A stretch of 64,000 nucleotides of DNA. Source: Epiperipatus broadwayi. Taxonomy: Eukaryota; Onychophora; Udeonychophora; Euonychophora; Peripatidae. Both the position numbers and the translations under genes were made by a program. The notes beneath the pieces are model-generated. The model saw only the letters and a program-made list of their open reading frames with translations, was not told the origin of the DNA and searched no databases. This document shows, in pieces, positions 48,145 to 59,609 of this stretch (position 1 is its first letter; every line of letters begins with the position of its first letter). The stretch is taken from positions 21,842,900 through 21,906,899 of the forward strand of contig JAQFVV010012394.1 in the NCBI GenBank assembly GCA_028023455.1, written 5' to 3'.

Positions 48145-48184
48145 TATGTTACTATCTGGTTTTTGAGAAATTTATTAGCTTTAG

Positions 48185-48285
48185 ATTAAAATAAGGTTGA
48201 AAATTAATTTTTTTTTTTTTAGATTAAAATAAGGTTGAAAATTAATTTTTTTTTTTTTTTTTGCTTTTTTTTTTTTTTTTTGTAA
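48185..48285 (+). repeat. 40-bp duplication and poly-T
   Basis: TTAGATTAAAATAAGGTTGA-type unit twice in a row, each ending in a long T run, followed by two more T runs. Probably slippage or assembly-sensitive. Confidence 0.7.
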
Positions 48286-48631
48286 ATCATCTGTTTATCA
48301 AAATTGCTTGATCATGAATTGCCACCATTAAATATGGGTAGTTTTATTTTTTTAATTAGCTATGGATACTCAATCCCTTTAGTGGCTAGTCTCAACTTTA
48401 TCAAAATATATTAGAAACATAATTAATTAGTAATATTAAGTTCACATTTACAATATTAATAAAAATACAAAACTAATGAAAATAGGGGGAAGCTGTGTGA
48501 TGCTGATAAAATATTTTAAAAATGTTGATATGTACAGTTTAAAAAATAACTAGGGGAGATGGTCAAATAATTATGACCATAATTTTTTGGGGGGTAGGAT
48601 TTAGAACCTATATATATGCTAATTATTAAAC

Positions 48632-48802
48632 TCTATAGCAGCATACTTTTTCACTTCTGTATCACTTACTGCAAGCTTTAGTAAAGTACACTGATGCTAG
48701 ATGGCCGTGCTTAATAAATCCCTATCTGTACTAACCCATCGTTATTTACTAAAGCTTACAGGAAGTGAAATAGAGAAAATGAAAAATATGCTGCTATAAT
48801 AG
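48632..48802. repeat. Imperfect palindrome
   Basis: CTATAGCAGCATAC..CACTTC..AAGCTTTAGTAAA is repeated as the inverse in the right arm up to 48,802, with a loop (48,688-48,732) containing GTACACTGATGCTAGATGG. No HHR core or TSD found. Confidence 0.7.
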
Positions 48803-49769
48803 CAATATGCAAGCTCAAGTCATGTGATAGTTTATTGATTTATATAGAGCCCATGTAAGATCTACTTTAATTTTGATTTTCTGATTCTCATTTTAGAATA
48901 TAAATCGCATATCTGTATTCCTTATATGATTGATTGCTACACATTATCAAAGTTATATTAATAATTAAAATAGAACAAGTAATTAGCAAAGTTCATTTTA
49001 AGACTGGTTCCCTAATAATACAAACTTTTAAAGAAACTAAATCTATAATTAAATAAAACATGTAATCAAAAAAGTTCATTTTAAGACTGGTTCCATAATA
49101 AGTTATGTAGTAATTCTTATCTGTGAAAAAGAAATCTATCTGCTTTAATTGCTAATTATCTCCATTGCTTTTTTTTTAATTAACACTTTAAGTAAAAAAA
49201 AAATTACCATCAAACAAATTATTTTATAAGCTTAGTTTTTTTAATTTGTAATATTGTTGATAGCTTATTGTTATGAATAAAACTATTAAGTACACGTATA
49301 ACTTAACTATATCGTCAGTTATCAGACATACACATATTAATTATGATAATATGATAGTTTAATAATAAATAAAAATTGAAAAAAAAAAAAAAAGCAATAA
49401 TTTTCGTAATACGACAAAGTAGATTTCCTGTTTTTACCTTTCAATTTTCTCTATTCTTTTTTTTTTTTTTTTTAATGATTATAATCAAAGATCACGGATG
49501 TAAAGAATCTCAAATTTATTTTATAATCAGTGCATTACTAATAAGGTGTTAAGAATAGACTGTAAAGTTGTCCAAACTTACATTTTTATTTAAAAAGAAA
49601 CTCGTTTTAGAAAATAGGTAAAGAATATCAGACACAATATTCTCTAAATGAGATAAAAATAATTCATCTAGACACTATATTTTGTGTAAACAACTGTTAG
49701 AATCAATTTACAAATAGATACTTTTTAACAATGTAAGTGTTACCGTATAACTTACTGAAGAGCAAAGAC
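48803..49769. other. No gene seen
   Basis: AT-rich. AAGTTCATTTTAAGACTGGT occurs twice (48,989 and 49,073 regions), a short local duplication. Confidence 0.5.
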
Positions 49770-49905
49770 CTCTCTCTACGGAACACACACACACACATCA
49801 CCCATTCGTAGAAAAACAAGCATCTCTATGGAACACACGCACACACATATTAATCACCCATTCGCAGAGAAACGTAAACTATATTTCTACAAAACACGCA
49901 CATAC
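49770..49905 (+). repeat. AC-rich minisatellite, ~60-bp period
   Basis: Three drifted units with TCTCTACGGAACACACACAC, then CACCCATTCGTAGAAAAAC. The AC part varies in length. Confidence 0.6.
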
Positions 49906-50268
49906 CCCGTGTGCATATATATCATCCACTATGATGAACTGAGTCTATAATATAATACTGTATTGTTTTAATGGTTTTCCCTTTAGCTCTTAAAATTAAA
50001 TGAATAAATAATCGATTAGTTTATTTATTGTTCGGGAGTTTAGAATTTCAAACACCAGATATGACCAAACTAGGTCTTGATTCAAGGACCATGAGCTCCA
50101 GTCTGTCACTATCAATGCACCAAACTATCCACACCAACATTTAAATTGATAATACCCATAAGTCTAGTATTTGTGCAACACAGTTTTTCTTTCTTTTGTA
50201 ATTTCTTTGTAGCAATGAAAAATTTTCTGTAAAACTCTCATGATTTTGGTTTTTGGGTATTTTGATAT

Positions 50269-50829
50269 TAACTAAGCTATGACGTACTACACAACCCGCC
50301 GGTAGATATGATCGATGATGAACCAAAACAATGTCACGGCTACTGAAACATTGGCATGACTAATCGATAGAAGTAATGAAGGTGGGCAAATCACTTGGAG
50401 ACGTTATCTTAAAGATCGTAAGATTAGAATAGTATACCTTTGAGTACGTCATGGCTAACTAAGCTATGACGTACTACACAACCCACCGGTAGATATGATC
50501 GACGATGAATCAAAACAATGTCACGGCAACTGAAACATTGGCATGACTAATCAATAGGAGTGATGAAGGTGGGCAAATCACTTGGAGACGTTATTTTAAA
50601 TATCGTAAGATTAGAATAGTATACCTTTGAGTACGTCATGGCTAACTAAGCTATGACTTACTACACAACCCACCGGTAGATATGATCGACAATGAACCAA
50701 AACAATGTCACGGCAACTGAAACATTGGCATGACTAATCGATAGGAGTGGTGAAGGTGGGCAAATCACTTGGAGACATCTTAAAGATCGTAAGATTAGAA
50801 TAGTATGCCTTCGAGTACGGCATAGCATA
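50269..50829. repeat. 187-bp tandem repeat, three copies
   Basis: Copies start at 50,269, 50,456 and 50,643 with TAACTAAGCTATGACGTACT. Identity between copies is high. At each junction GTACGTCATGGC pairs with GCTATGACGTAC across TAACTAA, a strong 12-bp hairpin; ACAATGT and ACATTGG can pair inside the unit. No open frame runs through all copies, and I find no CUGANGA, so the unit is structured but not an HHR by my reading. The 61-codon minus frame at 50,141 is incidental. Confidence 0.85.
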
Positions 50830-51354
50830 GTTAATACCAAAGTACCGTTTTTTGATAGATGATCTGTAATCAGATTATCTACCCATAAAATGTTATTTAG
50901 TAATTAGTTAAGATAACTATGAATTCAAATCCAAATATAGAAATATAACACTGACACATAATAACACAGATTAATCTTTAACCTTTACCATCTACTTAAG
51001 AATAGCTAGATACCCATTTTATTGATCACTATTAAATGGCAAACTTGGCTAGCTAAGGGCTAGTACTTTTAACTGGAAAATCTTGCAATGATATTCGGAG
51101 ACTGCCACAAAATATAGTGACAAACCAATTATAACACCTTTTATATGTAAGATAAGTGAAATAACTTTCCAATGAAGCTAACCATTAGTGCAATATCAGT
51201 TACTGAGTATTCAATATTTCATTTGTGTATACTGATGTGCAAATTCCCACCATGCATGTATTGTAATAAGTTCATTTTAATATAGTCATCAAAGTTGATT
51301 TTTATAATTACAGCATTTGCATGTATTTTATTTTCTAATTATTAATAACTGCAA
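50830..51354. other. No gene seen
   Basis: AT-rich spacer, nothing recognised. Confidence 0.45.
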
Positions 51355-51725
51355 CACACAGGCTTATTATATACCTGTGTCTATATATGTAATATGTAGG
51401 GTATATGAGCACACGGACTTTCACATGACCCACCACTCTCCACACTATCTCATTACACTGATACACTTGAACACATATATGCCAAAAAGATAAATAATCA
51501 CCAATATACATATTTCATGCTAAACCAGCAATCATCAATTGGTCCAGATTACTATCTCCACACATATATGCTATAAGTGCTCAGATATATTAAGATAGAC
51601 AAACCTCATACTTTAATGGACAAGTTTCAATGTACTCCACACTCCAACTCTTCAACCATCCATCCAATTGAAAATCTGATAATGGAATGTGCGAAGGCTA
51701 CCCTGAGGCCGAGATTAATGTGTAT
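51355..51725 (-). mobile_element. HHR family A, decayed copy
   Basis: Minus-strand unit with the ACACAGG...CCTGTGT hairpin at its 3' end (51,354-51,381). The core reads TTGATGA (C3 changed to T) and stem III is ATATGTAT, so cleavage is unlikely. Confidence 0.7.
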
Positions 51726-51844
51726 TATAAATAATTCACAATTACATAAAATAATAAATTATACATGCTCAATGAATTTTTCCCAAAGAAGAAAAAAAAT
51801 AAAGATTGATAATCAATGATTAAATAAAGTTAATTAAAAATACC

Positions 51845-52400
51845 TTGGTACCTTGGTCAGTTTATTAATACAGATATGAATATAATGGAAAAAATTAGTC
51901 ACAAATTAAACCTGGTTAGAATATTTTTGGCAAAAATAACTTAAAAAGAAATTACTATATGCTGAAAAGGAAGGTTTTTAATACTTATCTTTTACCAGTT
52001 TATGGATCTCGGACACTTAACAAAGCACAATGTAGAGACTTCAGATCACTCAACAAAGTAAGGAGAGAGATATTTTAGGAGGAACTAGAAGAGATCAAAA
52101 ACAAAATAAGTGGGTAAGAGAATAATCTTATAATTGATATCACTGAAAGGATTAATAGATTGAAATAAAGATGGCAGAACATATTGCTAGAAAAGATAGT
52201 AGTAGATGGGCAGTTGAAATTTTAAACTGGATCCTAAGAGATTGTAGAAGACCCAAATTTAGAGTACATATGAAATGAATGGATAAGATATGAAAATTTG
52301 TTGATACGACATGGAAAAGAGAGACTGTAGATCAGAGAAATTGGATTAAATTTGGAAAGAGCGTGTTACAGCAGTTCCATAAGTTGAAAATAATAATATT
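51845..52400 (+). pseudogene. RTE LINE 3' fragment
   Basis: Reads on the plus strand as the end of the RTE frame: TACCTTGG..CAGTTTATTAATACAG (YLGQFINT), TTTACCAGTTTATGGATCTC, AGATGGCAGAACATATTGC, GTAGATGGGCAGTTGAAA, CTAAGAGATTGTAGAAGACC. It is the longest of the three RTE fossils. Many stops. Confidence 0.8.
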
Positions 52401-53614
52401 GAACACATTAACAATAAGAAATAGAGATGTCATAAAATAGTTGGGGAGAGAGCCAATTTTAAAACACATTGTGAAATACTGTTATAGATTATTTACCTGA
52501 ATGAAACAATTCTGTTTATTATCAGAAAAAAAATTATGTTAGCCCAAGTTATGTATCTTACTATGTTTTTGGGTTAACATCATCAGTGAAATGACTATAA
52601 CACCCATTGAAATATGTTGTAAATCTTATTACAGAATAATAGGTCTGCTTCACTCTTTAAAATTACTACTCCAGAAACTACTTATTTTAAAAAAGATTTT
52701 TTTAAAAAAAAAGTGTCTATGTAGATATGAGATTTATTTAATCATTATTAAAAAATGTAAAAACTAATTTTTATATTAAAATTTCTTCAATACTTGAAGG
52801 GATAAGTTGATGAATGATATATTCCTTGTGAACTTAATTTTGAAAATTTTCATAGTGGTAAATGGCAGTGTAAGAAATGCTGAATTATGAATTCATCTCA
52901 TATATCCATTTTTTTTTCAAGCGTTTTGTTGATAATGCAGGTGTGATTTAACTTTAGGGTGATTTGGCAGCAATAGATATATTTCATTTATTTTTACTAG
53001 TTTGATTAGCAGTGTCCTGTCTTATAGTTCTTTATATTATGGTGAATCTCACATGAATAGATCTACAGGAATTGCCCAGCATACATACTTATATAACAGA
53101 GCAAATCAGAATAATGAATATAAATCAAATTTTCTTCAATCACAAGCTTGCTATGGATCATATATTCAGTCACACTAATGTGAGGACAATTTGTGTTGAG
53201 AGAGATGAAAGGAAAAGAAAACATAAGGCAGGTTGAGCAATTGCAAAAGATCCAAATGCAATTAATAGAAAGGATTCATGCATTTCATTGTTGAAATAAT
53301 GGAACATTTAAATGTCACATATACATATTAAGCCTCATTTACATAATAAATTATGTCCATATATAGGCATAATTTTCAACTGCTAAATTAATATAGCACT
53401 ATGAATCTGGCAGTGGTCTGCTGAAAGCATGCTTAATGCATTACAAAAGTCTTGAATTTCATCTTTTCTATTTTGTAATAGTCTATTACAATGAGGTTAT
53501 AAGAATTATATTAGTTAATGAAAAGAGAATTAAATATTTTGAATTAGAGGCATATAGATATTCATGTCTAAAAAACTTAATTTATAAGTTTTATCAGCCA
53601 CTTTCAGTATTATC
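52401..53614. other. No gene seen
   Basis: AT-rich. 52,540-52,640 has CACTGATGATGTTAACCC on the minus strand, the start of an E-like motif, but GAAA is lost. Otherwise empty. Confidence 0.4.
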
Positions 53615-53960
53615 TTGCTCCACATAGTTTGGTCTGGAGCTTAAAATCAATGGATCCTGGGCCAATTCGGTCAGTTGCTTATGAACTCCCAAGCAATAAA
53701 CCATTATAATATTTTTATTTTGCCCTGCAGGGCTCAGTGCAGTAGAATGGCTGTGAACTGTGGAACTCAAGGTCAATGGATTGTGGGTCCAGCTATATCA
53801 CTTCCAGTACTCAAATGTCTTAGGAACCTCCAAGAAATAAATCATTCAGTTGGTTTAATCTCATCATGACATGTGTGGTCTAACACAATAATGCAGTATT
53901 AGACACAAGGACCCAGGATCCCTGCACCAATTCTTTACTGAGTTAAAAAAATGGATGCTC
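53615..53960 (+). repeat. SINE-like repeats, two to three units
   Basis: GGGCTCAGTGCAGTAGAATGG, AACTCAAGGTCAATGGATTG, TGGGTCCAGCTATATCACTT, CTCCAAGAAATAAATCATTC, with a preceding and a following partial unit. The head has the spacing of tRNA A and B boxes. Open frames at 53,436-53,869 are readings through it. Confidence 0.5.
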
Positions 53961-54004
53961 AGAATCACATGATTATATAAGGGCAATATGATTATTCTAA
54001 TTTA

Positions 54005-54850
54005 AAAAAAAGTTCAGTATGAATTTTTTGATCATTGTTCAAACCAATATGCAAACATCTATATTTATATTTATTTTCTCTGGTCCTTTAGTTTGATTAT
54101 TTGGCAATTGTAACTCTCATATTCTATATTCAGCCATAATCTTCCATTTGATAATGAAGATTATTAGAATATCGTTATGTGAGTTTAGAAAAAAAAATTT
54201 GGTACACATTTTTTGATCATTGTTCAGACCAATCTGCAAGACATAAATTTGTTCATGTTTTATTTTCTCTGGTCCTTTAGTACCAGCCCGGCACTGGGCT
54301 GCGGAACTTTTCTGCAGGTCCGCGTGGTAGACAGGCAGTAAAAAGTTTGTAATAATAAATAATAAGAGTTTAAACTTTTAATTAATATAGCCAATTTTTA
54401 TTTATTTTTTCATCTCATTTTTACCCAATTAAAAAAAAAAAGAAAATAGAACGAAAACAAAATCTAATCAATTATTCATAAATTAATTTGTTTTTCTAGT
54501 TATCACAGATGTTTATGGGGGGGGGGGGTAGAATTAAATTTTTTATTACTTTTCTAAAAAAAATTTTAAAATTTTTTTTTATTATATAACCTCCATAAAT
54601 ATATATAAAACTTTATCTTATATATTTAACATTATTGTTTTGATAAGTTATAACAATTATGCTTATCTTTAAGAAAATTTATCTATAGACTTCTGCCGGT
54701 CTGCGAAATCTTATCCTTATTTTTGCTAGTCTGCAGGTGTGAAAAGGTTGAAGACCACTAATCTAATTATTTGGCAATTGTAACTTTCGTATTTGATTTT
54801 CAGTCAAAGACTTCCAGAGAAAGCATTTGATATTGAAGCTTATTAGAGTA
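54005..54850 (+). repeat. Duplicated segment, one copy carrying an insertion
   Basis: 54,005-54,180 and 54,205-54,283 plus 54,775-54,850 are two copies of the same sequence (TTTTTTGATCATTGTTCA, CTCTGGTCCTTTAG, ATTATTTGGCAATTGTAACT). The second is interrupted after TCCTTTAG by the hAT-like element, so the first gives a view of the empty site. Confidence 0.75.
54284..54774. mobile_element. hAT-like non-autonomous DNA transposon
   Basis: About 490 bp. The left end is GC-rich (CAGCCCGGCACTGGGCTGCG); the right end is AAAAGGTTGAAGACCACTA, the complement of the CAGTGGTCTTCAACC-type ends of many hAT elements. No transposase. I cannot fit a clean 8-bp TSD, so the exact ends are uncertain. G9 to G10 run near 54,517. 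Confidence 0.55.
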
Positions 54851-54889
54851 TAATTTAATATATCAAGCACAGAGTTCTTCTTTTCAAAA

Positions 54890-54928
54890 TAGTATATCAA
54901 GCACAGAGTTCTTCTTTTCAAAATAGTT
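54890..54928 (+). repeat. Short duplication
   Basis: ATATCAAGCACAGAGTTCTT is found twice, 34 bases apart (near 54,857 and 54,891). A local duplication next to the PLE. Confidence 0.6.
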
Positions 54929-55031
54929 CATAAATATCCAAAATAGAAATAAAACACACTAATTCCTTTTTAAAACTTGTTTTTATATGACTATACTCAT
55001 GTAAAAATATATATATATATATAATACAAAA

Positions 55032-56632
55032 ATGTTAAATTTATTAAAGGAAGAATGTTTTCTAAAAATTTATAAAGATGAAAGTATGTTAATGAATAAA
55101 AAGGTTAATAATATGTTAACTGTGTTGTATGAAAAAGTTTTGTATGGAAAAATTAGTCATGCTTAAATTAAAAAGAATGGATATAAAATGTGCAAAGGTC
55201 TATGGTTTACCTAAAATACATAAGCTTGGTATTCCAGTGAGGCCAATTGTTAGTAGTTGTGATACTTATTATGAGAAATTTTCAAAGTGAGTGTATAGTA
55301 ATATTTTTAAAAAATATATTACATTATTTGAGGGAAATTGTATTAATAATTCTATGCAGTTTATTAGTAAATTGAAAATTTTTTTAGAAGGTAAGGTTTT
55401 TAAAAATTTCGTTTTTGTAAAGTTAGATATAGTTAGTATGTATATTAACATTGATCCAGATGTTGCTATTTGTTGTTTTATGGATTTATATAATAAAGAT
55501 AAAGGGGTAAAATTAAAAATTGAGGGTTTTCTTTTATATGAAGTATTAGTGATTTGTTGTAGGGACCTTATTTTTAAATATAGGGATCAATTTTATAAGC
55601 AAAAAGAGGGTTTAAGTATGGGTAATAGTCTGAGTGGTTTTTTGGCAGGAATATATATGTATAAGTTTGAAGAGCAATTTTTTAATTATAATAGAAATAA
55701 ACCCATTTTTTATGTTAGATATGTTGATGACTATTTTATGGTTTTCAATGGTAATAAAAGAAATGCAGATAATTTTTTGAGTTATATTAATGATAGAGTT
55801 GAAAAAATAAAATTTACTATGGAAAAAGAATATATTAATGTTATTGAATATATGGATGTTAGAATTTTAAAAAAAATTGATAGGAATGGTAGTGATAGTA
55901 TAGAAACATCTGTGTTTAGAAAAAAAACATTTTTTGGATTATCAAATAATTTGTTTTCAGATATTGATAATCATAGTAAAATTAATATTGTTAATAATAA
56001 AATTATTAGGGCAATTAAGTTATGTTCAAATAGTAATTTAATTGAGAATGAGGTTGATATTATTAGGAATGAATGTTTTATGAATGATTATCCTAGGGAT
56101 GTAGTTAAACATTTGTTTTCTAATAAAAATATAAATAAAATAGGAAATAGAATGGGATTAGATAGGAGTAGGAATAGAGAAAAAATTATTTATGTTGGTT
56201 TTAATATATCTAAAGATTTATTTATTAAAGTTAAGAAATTAGTTAAAATGATTAATAGGAAATATGATGTTTCAATTTGTCCAGTTTATAAAAAGAAAGT
56301 AAGTTTAAATTTTTTAATTAATAATAATGGGGACTATAATAGGTTAGATATTATGAATTCAGTTTATTTGATAAAGTGTTTGAATTGTCTTAGAAATGAC
56401 ATATGTTGGGACTAGTAAGAATAAATTAAAAACTAGATTGAAACAGCATGTAGGTGATAAAAATTCTGCTGTTTACATTCACATGAATAAATTTAAGCAT
56501 GGGGATTTTGATATAAAGCCTTTGGAATGTATTAAGTCATATAATGAAAGGATGATAAAAGAAAGTGTATATATTAATGAAATAAAACCAGAATTAAATA
56601 GGATGTTAATAGATAAACAGAAAAGAAAATAA
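55032..56632 (+). pseudogene. PLE reverse transcriptase plus GIY-YIG endonuclease, broken
   Basis: Starts at MLNLLKEECF (55,032), already missing the usual N-terminal region. A frameshift near 55,160 leads to GLPKIHK..IPVRPIVS, then TGA (55,288-55,290). The longest open part is 55,291-56,415: LDIVSMY with catalytic Asp at residue 46, GLSMGNSLSG (107-116), and an intact YVDD box (144-147). The linker ends in VYLIKC. A one-base deletion near 56,396 shifts the frame, and the GIY-YIG part continues as TYVGTSKNKLKTRLKQH, later ESVYINEIKPELN (56,396-56,632). RT and endonuclease motifs are well kept despite three lesions, so it died recently or is a candidate for sequencing error. The real start is not present. 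Confidence 0.88.
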
Positions 56633-56831
56633 TAGATTTTTAATTAAATGTTTTAAAGGATATATATAGATTTTTTTTTTTTTTAAATAAAAGGAAATTG
56701 TTTCTCTTTGAGTTGTGTTTGTTGGTAATAGGAAAGGGGAGTGAGATAAGGTAAATTTTTGGTTATGAAGTCGCCGCGCCCTCTGACGGCGGCAGTACGG
56801 TCCGCAAACCAGGACCATATTTTATTTTAGT

Positions 56832-56875
56832 GTGCCTTGAAAAAAACTATATAAAATAGTCGAAACATTGGATTT
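56832..56875 (+). ncRNA. HHR-like motif in the PLE 3' region
   Basis: CCTTGAAAAAAACTAT, a short loop, ATAGT, CGAAACATTGG. It has the stem II and GAAAC of PLE hammerheads, but the CUGANGA part reads CTTGAAA. Probably a decayed ribozyme. No partner cleavage site found. Confidence 0.45.
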
Positions 56876-57264
56876 TTTTTTTTTACATGAGTATAGTCAT
56901 ATAAAAACAAGTTTTAAAAAAAAGGAGTTAGTGTGTTTTATTCTTATTAAAGTATCTTCATGGGAGATAATCTTTAAGTTAAGCATTATGATATGATAGA
57001 GTTCAGCCTCCATCCTCCCATGAAAATTTATCACATTCCTGTTAAATGAAGATTTAACCTTATCTCTGTAGATTCAGCATCATGCTATATCTGATAACCT
57101 AATGAATATATTGAAAGCCTTATGAAGTTTTGTTCATGCTTTTAGAATGGTATGGAACATTTTGACATGATATTTGGTCAGATATTATAATAATAATATT
57201 CATATTATTTTATGCAACTATATAATTAACTACCTTTACCATGTGAATCATAGATGACATATAT

Positions 57265-57325
57265 TTTAGTATCACATGATCACATATTTCAATACTGTAT
57301 GGAGAGTTTTGCTCTGTTTATGTAT
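57265..57325 (+). repeat. HHR family B fragment
   Basis: ATCACATGATCACATATTTC, then AATACTGTATGGAGAGTTTTGCTCTGTTTA without the second half in between: the start and end of the family B unit joined, with the ribozyme deleted. Preceding sequence 56,946-57,264 shows nothing else. Confidence 0.65.
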
Positions 57326-57449
57326 ATTTTATTGTTAACATTATAATAATTCTGTATCTCTAAACATATATTTTAATTATATCTATTTTCTACCTTTATG
57401 GGATATCTATACTTTTTGGAAGGGGATGTGGATAAACATATCTGTTTGC

Positions 57450-57860
57450 AAATTTCTGCTGCTGATCTAATATTTTGGCACTGTAAATCAGCTTGTTATA
57501 CATTCACATTTTGTACTGATATCCCCACTTCTATTGTCTAAGTTTATTGTATTATAATTTGTATTTATTTCTCTTACGTCATCTCTAAGTTCAATTTTAG
57601 TACCACTTAATTCAATTTTTTTAAATTTAGCTACAATACTAGTTTATATTTTTACTTCAGAATCATTTTAATTGCATTTTTACTTGTATCATTAGCTGAA
57701 ATTGATTTCAATAAAAACCACTTATCTTTAACTGACCTTCACTATTTATATCTTCCAGCTGTGAATAATTAAAATCATCTGCAGTTATCTTTGATTCATT
57801 AATATTCATATCATAATTATCATCCAGCTAATATTTATCCAGGAAATATGTTTTTCTCTT
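57450..57860 (-). pseudogene. Decayed coding remnant, unknown
   Basis: On the minus strand there are open stretches with codon-like composition: LDDNYDMNINESKITADDFN near 57,825-57,765, SANDTSKNAIKMILK near 57,690-57,650, and AKFKKIELSGTKIELRDDV near 57,630-57,575, in two frames broken by stops. It is acidic and lysine-rich and resembles no family I can name. Either an old transposon ORF or an eroded exon. Confidence 0.35.
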
Positions 57861-58774
57861 TTATTTATCTTGTCCTTGGTATATCATGTCTGTTCCCATG
57901 AAATATATAGATATATGAGTAGTTTTCTGGTTCATCCATATATGTCTACATCTGTGGTTACAACTGTAGCATTGCTGTTTCATGTGGAGCCCATTTTCCA
58001 TTGTCTGGGTAGTAAATATAATTTAATAGCTATTTCTAGAGCACTAATAACAAGGATTAGCTTGCACAACACCTCTGATATGATTACGTGAACCAATTCA
58101 TAATATAGAAACTACATTAAAGGAAGGTATTGATTACTGTAAAATTTCAAATCAAAATTTAATTTCATACTGAATAAAATAATAATTAAATTACAATATG
58201 TGACCTGCAATCCATTTTTTATTACTTATTTCTGACAAAAGGCAATGAGCTGGCCCTTCTAGAGCTGAAGGCAGATGAGATCTATTCAAAATATTAAGGC
58301 TATAATAGTCACAATAAAAACCATGCACACAGATGAAGTCAAAAAATATAATCACCTTTTCCCCCATAAAAATATTCATTTCAACATATTTAATGTATAC
58401 TGTTAAGTTTTTAGAAATTTTTTTTTTCACTTTCCACATCAAAATGAGTTATTTTTTCTTATCAAGGGAAAGTATTATATTGCCTATAAATATGTTTTTG
58501 CTATTTTTAAATTAATAAAATAATCCATCCTTTTTTTCCCACTAACTTTTTTTCGTTTGGCTATATTAAATATAAATAATAATAATAATGAATATTGTAA
58601 TTATATATTGGACTATTTCCACCATCTAATATGAGTGTTGAATGTCTTTAGAAAAATTTAATTTTATTTAAATATTCCAAATACATTCAACTGATAGTAA
58701 TAGCACACAGGTTAGAATATATAAAACATTTTGAAAGGTATTCTTCTTCTCTCTTCTTCAGGTGTTTCGGGCAT

Positions 58775-58805
58775 GCTATTGCTCTAACCTATTGCACCAT
58801 CCTGC
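58775..58805 (-). other. tRNA-like A box, left arm
   Basis: On the minus strand GGATGGTGCAATAGGTTAGA lies just before a GCCCGAAACACCTGAAGAAG motif. It is the inverted partner of the tRNA-like sequence in the right arm; the B-box half is shortened. Confidence 0.5.
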
Positions 58806-58924
58806 CAAAGGCAAGTCAGTAGAAATTTTATATACTATTTATGAGGTTCCTCCAGATTTCTCCACTTTTTCCTAAGACCAAAGTTGATTAGTGGTTTTCA
58901 TACATTATATATAGTCACACTAGG

Positions 58925-59200
58925 TTAACTTATGGGGTTGTTTGCCATTGTCATGTGAGCAACTTTTTTGAATTTTTTTTCTTTGTACCTTTTCCTATGA
59001 AATATTTTTGTATTTTTTTGATTGAACATATGTTTATTGATACATGTATGGTCTGCTACCTTTGACACATCTGTTTTCTCTCTTCTAATCATTAGTTTGT
59101 GTTCTTGCAATCACTTTTCAATGGAACAACTGGTCTCACCTTTATACAGTCTTTCACATTACATGGTATTTCATAGATGAAGTTTTTCTTTTTCAGCATT
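58925..59200 (-). pseudogene. GIY-YIG endonuclease remnant, left arm
   Basis: Minus-strand reading FIYEIPC near 59,185-59,160, a damaged core, then EHKLMIRREKTDVSKVADHT and NKHMF (59,105-59,030). The central YVGET is lost in this arm. A frame shift separates the first part. Confidence 0.7.
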
Positions 59201-59369
59201 TCAAGTTTAGGCTTTGTACATTAGAATTTTTTATAGTGTGGTATGTTATACTGATTAGAGATTTTCCTTAATTTGTCTACAATCAGTATAACATCAGAAT
59301 GGCTTTCCAGAGCCATACCACATTATGAGAAATTCTAATGTCTACAAAGTCTAAACTTTAAATGTTGAA

Positions 59370-59609
59370 AAGCAAAAACTGCATCTACGAAAAGCCATGT
59401 AAATGTGGAAAATATATGTTGGTGAGACAAATTGCCCATTGAAAAGTGATTGCAAGAACACAAACATGATTAGAAGAGAGAAAATAGATGTGCCTAAGGT
59501 AACAGACCATATACATACCAATGAACATATGTTCTATTGGGAAAGTGCAAAATATTGGATAGAGAAGAAAAGATACAATGAAGATAATTTAAAGATGCTG
59601 CTCATGTGA
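59370..59609 (+). pseudogene. GIY-YIG endonuclease remnant, right arm
   Basis: CIYEKPCKCGK near 59,378-59,410, then after a one-base shift IYVGETNCPLKSD and MIRREKIDVPKVTDHI, NEHMF. YVGET is the YIG part of the GIY-YIG nuclease; the CxCGK before it is typical of PLE linkers. The Arg usually two turns downstream is replaced (KSDCKN). Confidence 0.75.

Larger units (their letters stand above)
54948..56945 (+). mobile_element. Penelope-like element 1
   Basis: A PLE with RT and GIY-YIG sequence, 5'-truncated. Its first 61 bp (54,948-55,008) are an inverted copy of its last part (56,881-56,942), so both outer ends are 3'-end sequence. This is a very asymmetric version of the head-to-head palindromes. 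The 3' region has a GC-rich stretch (56,766-56,815) and an HHR-like motif. PLEs are known for inverted or direct pseudo-LTRs with hammerhead motifs. Confidence 0.85.

Noticed and set aside
50269-50829. Hammerhead ribozyme in the 187-bp tandem repeat
   Set aside because: GAAAC is present on the plus strand but the upstream region reads GACGATGA with a 20-base arm that does not pair; the minus strand has no GAAA. Kept as structured repeat only.
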